64,000 nucleotides of DNA from the NCBI RefSeq assembly GCF_907165205.1, contig NC_058189.1:50680270-50744269 (forward strand), read 5' to 3'. This document shows, one piece after another, positions 56,491 through 64,000 of this stretch (its first letter is position 1; each line of letters starts with the position of its first letter). This stretch comes from Coccinella septempunctata (taxonomy: Eukaryota; Arthropoda; Insecta; Coleoptera; Coccinellidae). The translations under genes and the position numbers were made by a program. The notes below the pieces were generated by a model. That model had not been told where the DNA came from. It saw nothing but the letters and a program-made list of their open reading frames with translations, and ran no database searches.

Positions 56491-56917
56491 TAGTCCATTC
56501 AAGAATGATTGACATCTCGAGTGACTATGGAAAATCGAATTTAAGTTGGCAATAGCCCATAAGTTCAGATTTTGTGTTGCGGAATTCAGGTTGGTAATTG
56601 TGAATAAACGATGATCTATAGACCAATTATTGTGAATCTATGCACTGACCGAAGTTAATTTGAATCCTGTACAGCTGTTTATATTCTTAATTAAATCCAA
56701 CAAATTGGAAACCTAATTATATCGATTTTCATTACTGATTGATATGCTCTGAATTTGACTATTTCTTCTTTTCAAATTCTCTTTCAGGTTATATTATAAT
56801 ATTCCAGTTCTGTGATTGAAACTACAGAAATTATTGAAGTTTTTTTGTGGCCAGATTTAAGCTGCGTCTGGACTTTCAAGTCCTACTGGGATGTCAATAA
56901 TTCTTGAATGGACTATA
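56491..56917. mobile_element. MITE with TAGTCCATTCAAGAATGATT terminal repeats
   Basis: Left 56491-56515 (TAGTCCATTCAAGAATGATT, GACAT) and right 56891-56917 (ATGTCAATAATTCTTGAATG, GACTATA) are inverted. A second partial left end follows at once at 56917-56945. The intact interior matches the split copy at 44262-45516. Confidence 0.8.
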
Positions 56918-56945
56918 TAGTCCATTCAAGAATGATTTCAATGTC

Positions 56946-57374
56946 AAAATATTTGATTACTCAACATATTCTCCGCTTAATTGGATACATTTATTACAGC
57001 GAACCTGCAACGTCTCTAGACCTTTCAAAAAAATGTTTTCTTCTTGCTGTGCAAACCAGACCTCCACAGCTTTTATTACCTCCTCGTTGGAAGAAAATTT
57101 ACGACCTTTTAAACTCATTTTAGTTGAGGAAAGAGATGATAGTCGGATGGAGCCAAATCTGGTGAATAAGGGGGGTGTAATTTTTGAATTACACCCCCCT
57201 TATTCGTGATTCGTGAATTCGTGGATTAGGGTTTGCCCTAAATCACGAATTTTTTGCATGGCAACATGAGATTTGTGTGCAGGGGAGTTGTCCTGTTGTT
57301 TGTTGCTTCGGTAACGCAATATTTTTTTTATGCATGGAACTGGTCAAGGCTAACTAGATATCAATACATCCTCG
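56946..57374 (-). mobile_element. mariner element, copy 3 (large internal deletion)
   Basis: On the minus strand the 5' TIR (CGAGGATGTATTGATATCTA, ending at 57374) and part of the leader (TTGCGTTACCGAAGCAAC) join directly to the C-terminal part of the transposase. Most of the gene is missing. Flanking TA is not preserved at 57375. Confidence 0.8.
56957..57300 (-). pseudogene. mariner transposase C-terminal part (copy 3)
   Basis: Minus strand: QDNSPAHKSHVAMQKIRDLG (second catalytic Asp), a rearranged stretch with a short inverted duplication of AATTACACCCCCC around 57174-57200, then YSPDLAPSDYHLFPQLK (third Asp), GRKFSSNEEVIKAVEVWFAQ and QEETFFLKGLETLQVRCNKC, ending GEYVE before a stop at 56957-56959. 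It keeps the C-terminal region (SSNEEVIKAVEVWFAQ) that copy 1 lost, so the three copies are complementary relics of one family. Confidence 0.8.
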
Positions 57375-57550
57375 TGATCTAAATCAGACACTTCTCGCGC
57401 TTTGCATTTTTCATGCACTTCTTCTTGTGGTAGATGGTGGATAATCAAATTTTGTACTCGAGGTTCGAACAAGTTTTTGTTTTATTCAGATTCTATTGAC
57501 AGAAAGTTCAGACGCAGTTTAATATCTGGTTACGAAATATAACTGCTTAG

Positions 57551-58519
57551 TCCCAGGTAGAAATTTTAGTCTTCAAGACGTCTTTGGTTGGTCATGTTCG
57601 GACGTATGGTGACCAACTTGGTGACGTCAGTGAAACCTTATGGTGACGTTAATATGTCACAGCCTGAAGACGTCTTACGGTGACGTCTTGAAGACGAATT
57701 TGGAAGACGATTATTCGGTACTTTTACGTCTTGCGTACGTCTTTCTTACGTACTGAGGACGTTAGTATTTTTCAGAAAATTTTAGAATTTCATGGATAAA
57801 AATGAAACCAACATTGTTTTTTTTTCTTCCCCCTGGCCTTGTGTTCGAGCATATCAGCATGCATTATTTGAAATCCTAGGTACCAAGACACCCACAAACA
57901 TCTATGATATCGGCGGGATTCGAACCCGCTACCTCCGGCATCCTAGCCGAGTGCGCTGTCATTACGGCCGTCGAGGCTGTGTAAGATGTTGGTATTATTG
58001 GTATTGAGTATCATGAAAAAGTGTGAGTGTGAAGTTATTTTTAAGATTATGTACTAACGGAAATGAAGCAAAAGATCAATTATCAATGCGTTGACACATG
58101 CATTTACATAGGATAAATGGAACAGGATAGCTAGTCATATTTTTTTCAGGCTTTCGACTGCAAATAATTTCATTTTCCTTGAATCTAAAGGATATGAATA
58201 TAGCCATATATAATTTAACGGACGTTATCCTCCGTTTCATATCTACATATCTATATTCAAACTGTCCGATATATATCGAACCTTGAAAAAATTATAAGTC
58301 TGAAGTCTCAGAGTGGTTTAAGAATAACGTTATTCAGACGTCTTTTGTGTGACGTCTTACTAGCCCACTTGAATAGACGTCTCGGAGACGTTATTGTACG
58401 ACGTCTTACTAGCGTACTTGAATTGACGTCTCAGAGACGTTATTGTACGTCCGAGTGACGTCGAAGACCAATAAAGACCTAATGAAGACGTCTTCGAGAC
58501 AACACCGTTCTACCTGGGG
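57551..58519. mobile_element. TIR element with GACGTC clusters
   Basis: Ends CCCAGGTAGAAATTTTAGTC (57551 on) and the complement of GACAACACCGTTCTACCTGG (to about 58518). TAGT flanks both sides and may be a 4-bp target duplication. GACGTC, often within AAGACGTCTT, occurs at least four times at 57570-57690 and seven times at 58335-58490. Between the clusters are 600 bases including a tRNA-like segment. No transposase. Superfamily unknown. Confidence 0.7.
57905..57985 (-). other. tRNA-like segment (SINE or tRNA pseudogene)
   Basis: On the minus strand GCGGGTTCGAATCCCGC is a perfect T-arm with TTCGAAT loop. CGGCTAGGATGCCG can form a stem with a six-base loop in the anticodon position, and CCGTAATGACAGCGC stands where a D-arm would. 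The would-be acceptor strands (GCCTCGA and CGATATC) do not pair and the anticodon loop is one base short. I therefore read it as tRNA-derived, not a working tRNA. Intragenic B-box sequence (GGTTCGAATCC) is intact. Confidence 0.55.
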
Positions 58520-59396
58520 TAGTTTTACCAAAGGAAACAACCTGAAAAAAAATCGGTCAGCATTCAAAATTAATATAATTATTTTCTCAGTTTGTTGGTT
58601 TATTCCAAGGGCGTAAATAATAGAAAAAAATTCAAAATATCGTCGGTAAATGCTTTTGAATGAAAATCCTACTGAACTTGCTATTACCAACATAATCCAA
58701 CATAATTTCTTCAGTCATCTAAGATATCAATAATTTCTGAAGGATTTTATAGGTTTTTATTTGCGCAGCAGGGATTTTACCCAGAGGAGTAGAAAGAATG
58801 CTAAAATCTTGTTGCTTTGTATTTATCGGTTCTTTTCCTAAAGCAAGGAAGCAGATTGAAACACATACGTATACGCGAATCCCAGGGCAGATTATACGAG
58901 TATATCTTATATCAATCAGAAATGTATAAAAGGATAAGCTGACATGAATGCTACAGAACCGAAAATGCATCGCATCCCAAGACGACAAGAGAGATGCTAT
59001 TGATTTCAAGCTGAGCTCGGAAGTCTGCCATAAAAAGAAATAAATATGCGTAGTACGTCTGTTGCAAAATTTAATCGCTGATTTTACAGAGTGTCGAACA
59101 GTGGATGACCCAGTAGATGTTTATAAAAAGCTCATCAAAATAATGTCGTGCTGAAAATTTCGATGTTGAGAACTTTCTCCCTAAAATGTTTTCACAGCAG
59201 CTTCCGGTTACATCGGAAGGAGCCTCCTTTCTCATATCCAATGGCACACCCAGTGTATCTTTGCATCGCTTTTTTAGTGGTAATTCCAATATTAGTTATT
59301 CCATACCTTCGATAGAAAGTCAACCGCTTGAGAGTTATTGGTATTCTTATGGAAAAAACGGTGGAGAAGTCACACTTTTCTGAATATACAGGGTGG
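58520..59396. other. Non-coding stretch, nothing recognised
   Basis: No gene supported. TPSVSLHRFFSG in the plus frame at 59186-59383 weakly recalls the start of a THAP zinc finger, but the Cys/His ligands are not there. Confidence 0.35.
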
Positions 59397-59398
59397 GC

Positions 59399-60303
59399 TT
59401 TTTGAAACGAAACAGACGAGATAACGGGCGGAATGAATTTATTTCGAAAAAATGCTCGGACACGTCGATTTTTGTTTCAAGGGGGACAACATTTAAGGTC
59501 AAATTCACAACTATATCGTTTCAACCCTTAGTGTTAGAACAACAACCCCTAAATTTTCAATAAGGATGATGGGGTAAATTTCACCTCATTTAGAAGGTCT
59601 TTTCATCCTGAATTCAGCATATTGGTTTTTTCTTCATTTGATTCATTGATTCTTGAAATATTGACATTTGAATTTGAAACAACGATGGTATTGTCGTCAA
59701 GCAAGCTGTCTGAATCAAGCGAATTTATTAATTTATTTTGTAGATTTGATGAAACTCCATAACTGTCATACACCAGACATCAAAATTATGTTTATTTCTC
59801 TCATCAACAATGAAAAATAAGGAAATAATTTAAATTCTTTCTGCCAAAGAATAAACCATTTTCACCTCAAATGTTGAAGAAGGTAAGAACCAATAATAAT
59901 TATTTCGTTGTCTAATGTTGACAATTAACGGTTACCATCGTAACCAGAGAACAAATTAGGCGAATAATTGATGATTTCACATAGCATGGTTGGCGGAATG
60001 ACTGGTACTGTACGAAATTCAAAATTGAATATCTCGAAAACGAATGAATTAAATGAAAAAAAAAATTAATACGCTGAATTCAGCATAAAAAGGCCTTTCA
60101 AATGAGGTATCACTCACTCTATCTTTCCTATTCAAAATTTAGGGGTTGGTGTTCTAACACTAAGGGTTGAAGCGATATAGTTGTGAATTTGACCTTAAAA
60201 GTTGTCCCCCCTCAAAACAAAAATCGACGTGTCCCAGCATTTTTTCGAAATAAATTTATTCCGCCCGTTATCTCGTCTGTTTCGTTTTAAAAAGCCCACC
60301 CTG
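59399..60303. mobile_element. Fold-back element, TA-flanked
   Basis: Ends CAGGGTGGGCTTTTTGAAAC and GTTTTAAAAAGCCCACCCTG, TA at 59397-59398 and 60304-60305. Arms of about 250 bp include GAGATAACGGGCGGAATGAA, AAATCGACGTGTCC with its partner and CTAAGGGTTGAAGCGATATA. No coding. Confidence 0.88.
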
Positions 60304-60305
60304 TA

Positions 60306-61437
60306 TGGAAATTTTATAATATTCGAACACCAATGAGAAACAGCAGAAAACCAACTGAGATATGACAATCATTTATAATTTTAATTTCAATTATGAATCA
60401 AAATATGAGAGTATTTGGCGGGATTATCAACACTCAACCTAATCAAAATTGCGCAAAGTACCTACAGTTCATCGTCGACTTCCATGATAAAGTATTGTGC
60501 ATTCGCCATTTTGTAACTACTGAACTCTTTTCATGTACAATGTAAGAATGGTAAAGAAGATATGTTAGTGAAACCACGCACGACTAAGAGCATACCAAAG
60601 ACAAGCTCAACAGGAGGAAACTGATGAATTCAAGCTCGGCCTTCATACTTCGAATGTAACGTGCATTCCAGAAAAATTCGCGTCAAATAGCCTATATGGA
60701 AAGAATTTTTGAATTGGATATTCTCAAGAGCAGATGTGTTCACTTCCTGAATGTTTTGAATATACGGTTAAAGTTTAAACAATGTTAAAAATGGTAAAAG
60801 TGTAATTTTGTGAATATCGTTCTGTATCTGATGAAATACAATCTTTTGCATTAATTACAACCAACATAATAGGGGAAGGGTGTACAAAATGACATAGTGG
60901 GGTATAATGACACAGCCCTTGTAATTCCGCAAATTGTAATGCACTAAAAGACGAATATACTGTTGTAGCCTTGGAACATAGATACAAGGAATGGAAAATA
61001 AACTTTTGTTGTTGTCCAAAGATAGTTGCTTAGTGTCGCCAATCACAAATCACAATTGGGATTATTCGATCTGACATTCTGACATCATTGTCACGTCAAT
61101 TTTCCGTACAAAAAGGTAGGAGCTATATAAATGTATTTATTTTACGCAACTGCCTTAGTGTCGCACTAGACAGAGAAGCATCGAATGTTTGTACCAACAA
61201 ATACATTCATAGCGCGTCAATGACCATTTCATGTATTTATGTTCTCAGGTTGTAGCACGCAGGTATTTTAGTTTACATTCAGTAAAGATTCGACAATTGT
61301 AGGGGATGCACGACGCATTATTCTATTCCCAACATCGAAATGTTTTTGAAGTGAAGCAATAAAATCTGCTATAACTTTCAAGTTATATACAGACGTGAGT
61401 TGAAATTTTTAAGTTACGTTACTAATGGACTTGGGAT
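60306..61437. other. Non-coding stretch, nothing recognised
   Basis: No supported gene. Overlapping minus frames at 60775-61046 have no recognisable domain. Confidence 0.4.
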
Positions 61438-61439
61438 TA

Positions 61440-62156
61440 TAAAGGGGTTTTCAACAAGAACTTTGTTTTTCACTATGTCCCCACCGGAACTACATAAAAG
61501 TTTCGACACTTGGTTTTTGACATATCTATAAAATAGAAACTTGGGCAATTGTTACAATGAATTCCATTTCACTCGAAAATCGTTTCAAAATAATAAAAAT
61601 TCACTATGAAAATGGTGGATCTGTAAAAGTTTCACAGATCGGTCAACATAATCGAGAGATAACAAAAACTAAATTTTGGCCTATTGTTGAAGATATGGAT
61701 GTCACAAATATGTGGTTTCAACAAGACGGTGCCACAAGTCACACATCTTCCGAAACAATGGATTTATTACAAACCAAATTTCCTGAATTTCACGAAATTC
61801 AGCCGTTAAATGGCCACCTCGATCATGCGATTTAACACCGCTGGATTATTTTTTATCGCTTTATGTTAAAAACCGAGTCTATACAGAGCCAATCGAATCG
61901 ATTGCAGCCTTAAAACTCAAAATTCGTGAAGTTATTAACGAAATGGACCGACCATTTTGTCGAAAAGTGATTGAAAACTTTGATGAAAGAATCGACATCT
62001 GTAACCGTGGTCGTGGTGGACATTTATAAGATATCATTTTCCATTCATAATTGCCAAACCTTCCTTTTCTGAATAAAATAAAAATTTGAATCATTGTCAT
62101 CCGAATTCATTGTTTTATTTCGATAAACAAAACAAATTTTCTGTTGAAAAACCCTA
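61440..62156 (+). mobile_element. Internally deleted Tc1/mariner-type element
   Basis: Inverted ends: TATAAAGGGGTTTTCAACAA at the left and CTGTTGAAAAACCCTATA at the right. Carries a shortened transposase. A fold-back element begins at the very TATA that ends it. Confidence 0.75.
61557..62050 (+). pseudogene. Deleted Tc1/mariner-type transposase
   Basis: ATG 61557: MNSISLENRFKIIKIHYENG is the helix-turn-helix start. After a central deletion the frame goes straight to FWPIVEDMDVTNMWFQQDGA, with the second Asp in FQQDGATSHTSSETMDLL. A shift near 61810 leads to DLTPLDYFLSLYVKNRVYTE (third acidic site; the usual LWG is LSL) and IREVINEMDRPFCRKVIENF, then DICNRGRGGHL, a stop, and DIIFHS to 62050. 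Same architecture as 26199-26692 (FQQDGAT..., PLDYFLWGYV, GRGGHLSDIIF), so both come from related elements that lost the same part of the gene. Dead. Confidence 0.8.
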
Positions 62157-62158
62157 TA

Positions 62159-62684
62159 CAGGGTGATTCATAACTATTGGGACATAGGCTAAGGGCAGAC
62201 TGTTTGGACCAAAATATGACGATAGGACCAAATATACCTAAATTTAATATTGCTGTGGAAAAAGATAGAGGGCGTAAAAGTTGAATTTGTTATAAGGGGA
62301 CGGAATAATATTTTCTTCGACATTAAAAGAATTAGAAAAGGCATAGAAGTCGGAGGAGACCCCGTAGAACATTTAATTTAAGTTTATTCTTTTTATGTTA
62401 CATTGTTTTTAATTATGCTTTAACGTCGATATAAATAAAATAAATAAATCGTTACTTCAAATCCCATTCCGATGCTCTGAACTGTTCAATTGTGTTTTTC
62501 TCAAAAACGGATGAAAAAATATACAGTAAAATTATTAGCAAAAAACGAAAAAAAAAATTCAACTTTAACACCCTCTATCTTTTTCCACAGCAATATTTTA
62601 TTGAGGGATATTTGGTCCTATCGTCATATTTTGGTCCAAACAATCTGCCCTTAGCCTATGTCCCAATAGTTATGAATCACTCTG
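62159..62684. mobile_element. Fold-back element abutting the mariner
   Basis: Ends CAGGGTGATTCATAACTATT and AATAGTTATGAATCACTCTG. Arms of about 120 bp include GGGACATAGGCTAAGGGCAG and its complement, with CTGTGGAAAAAGATAGAGGG and its partner. Left TA is 62157-62158; on the right TA is mutated to AATA. The spacer includes ATAAATAAAATAAATAAA. Confidence 0.8.
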
Positions 62685-62689
62685 AATAT

Positions 62690-63085
62690 ATCAGATCTTA
62701 TAAATAAGTCGTTTTCTGAAAATTGGCATACTATGTCATTTTACCCGACCACACACTGAAATATTTTCTTCCACAGATGCCACAAACTGTTAAGAATTTT
62801 TCCTCTCTTCGGGTTTCTAAAATCAGTTTGGTTCTGGACTATACATCAATAATTAACAGTTACCTACTCCTGTTGCTGAAACAAAATTTCATTTCCTGTC
62901 TTACACGAATATCAAATAACTTTCCGTAGCTAAGTTGGTATCTATGATATCGTGCGAAGTATCCATCAGATAATTGAAAAAACTTCCCTTATCACCAGTT
63001 GGGAACTAAATATTACAACTCCAGAACTCCATTATGAAATTCATCTGAAATTTACTACGAACACTAAAATTAGAGCAATATCAGT
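62690..63085. other. Non-coding stretch, nothing recognised
   Basis: AT-rich, no gene supported; the frames at 62723-62929 and 62952-63146 have no motifs. Confidence 0.4.
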
Positions 63086-63089
63086 AGTT

Positions 63090-64000
63090 GGGGAGCCGAA
63101 GAGCGAAATTCGCGATTTACTCGAGCGTGTCAGATTAATAATATAAGGGGACATACCTTGTACATCTACCAAAAATTAGACCTGTATATAGGGGGAACAG
63201 GGGAATAAACAGCCTGTCAGAATAGTAAAAAAAAACGATCATTGTACATACTCGAGCGTGTCAGATTGAGATATATGTAATCAATTACATCTTGAGAAGT
63301 ATATATTCTCTTAATCTGACAATTTAAGCGTGTCGAATATGTGTGAGGGCGCCAAAGTTGCAAAAAAAAACGTCACGTGTACATTCTCCAGCGCATTGGC
63401 GTTTTTCTTTATTTTGAAGCTAAAGATTCAAGAATAACGGAAAAAATATAATCTGACAGTTTTAGCGAGCCGAAACAATAAAAATTGGCCATAAAGGTCA
63501 CAAAAATCAGTTTTTTTTTAATTATCTCTTACCCTGGGAATCAAATCTTTTTTGCATTCATCATGAAAGTTGTAAAGCATAACATTTTCTACAAATTTTG
63601 TCCCAAGCAATTTTTTCCAGTTTCAAACGTTTTTGAGGTATATGTCGATTAATGCGAGGTGTTTAGCGATACATGCTGAAGCGAAAATTCACACGTTGTA
63701 AAATGGTATAATACATTCTAAGGTTCAGTCACAGACAACACTAAAATTTTCGTGACTAATTTCGAAATTTTCTTCATAGAAATACATAATCATTTTGACA
63801 ATTGGATGAATGTAGATTAGACTGGGATTCTACATTGACCTTGCCCTTTCGCATGTGTGGCTAAGCTTCTCGCACTTATCGCCCTCTAATTCGAGAACGG
63901 TTAAGAGTATGTAAAATTGCTTCAGACAAAAGTTGTGTACAATCTTATTATCTACAACTTTCATAATGAATACAAAAACGATTAGAGGTACAGGGAGCGA
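63090..64000 (+). mobile_element. TIR element with repeated CTCGAGCGTGTCAGATT motif, copy 3 (cut by window end)
   Basis: Starts at the TTGGGGAGCCGAAGAGCG end, followed by CGATTTACTCGAGCGTGTCA. The 17-bp motif occurs at 63120-63136 and 63251-63267. GTGTGAGGGCGCCAAAGTTG, GCGAGCCGAAACAATAAAAA and CTGGGATTCTACATTGACCT match copies 1 and 2. It has the empty site of the MITE found in copy 1. Combining copies 3 and 1 suggests a full length of about 1.5 kb. No coding capacity seen. Confidence 0.7.

Noticed and set aside
57905..57985. Functional tRNA gene on the minus strand
   Set aside because: Acceptor strands do not pair and the anticodon loop is short; better read as tRNA-derived.
59071..59383. 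THAP-like zinc finger
   Set aside because: Only a short TPSVSLHRFF resemblance; the required Cys and His ligands are not visible on either strand.

Overview
The window is AT-rich eukaryotic DNA, most likely from an insect. The signs are: mariner/Tc1-type transposases, a Jockey-clade LINE whose 5' end fits an arthropod initiator plus downstream promoter element, a Penelope-like element, and many elements starting TACAGGGTG at TA sites. The species cannot be fixed from the sequence; a beetle is a guess. I found no prokaryotic operon, rRNA, CRISPR array or convincing functional tRNA. No complete host gene is visible. The one host-gene candidate is a weak two-exon fragment at 2736-3220.

Almost everything recognisable is transposable-element DNA, much of it nested. 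0-8 kb: a TIR element with a perfect 9-bp target duplication (871-2439), then an apparently intact full-length Jockey-type retrotransposon (3233-8035) with two open reading frames, an Inr/DPE-like promoter, a poly(A) tail and a perfect 10-bp duplication. 8-13 kb: a long fold-back element carrying a broken transposase, abutting a TIR element built around a 12-bp palindrome. 14.5-24.8 kb: a decayed LTR on the minus strand, a fold-back inserted inside another fold-back (17825-20776), a transposase relic and the 3' half of a broken LINE with a restriction-like endonuclease. 25.7-32.3 kb: a TIR element with GTTTAAAC clusters that encloses a shrunken mariner, a microRNA-like hairpin, two fold-backs, a small MITE and a LINE relic. 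32.4-46.8 kb: LTR-like DNA with a 168-bp tandem duplication, TIR elements carrying a repeated 17-bp subterminal motif, two mariner copies, a tandem array of about 250-bp units, and a Penelope fragment inserted in a MITE. 47-64 kb: more fold-backs, including one inserted in a second copy of the tandem array, a third mariner copy, a TIR element rich in GACGTC that holds a tRNA-like segment, another broken mariner, and a partial copy of the 17-bp-motif element running off the end.

The Jockey element is the only one whose proteins look functional: ORF1 would coat its RNA and ORF2 would nick DNA and reverse transcribe. All DNA transposons seen are non-autonomous or broken and would depend on transposase made elsewhere. 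Uninterrupted copies of several insertion targets lie elsewhere in the same window, so some insertions can be placed and partly ordered by inspection. The least explained signal is a shared architecture: at least three otherwise dissimilar TIR elements have ends packed with perfect 6-12 bp palindromes, a different palindrome in each.
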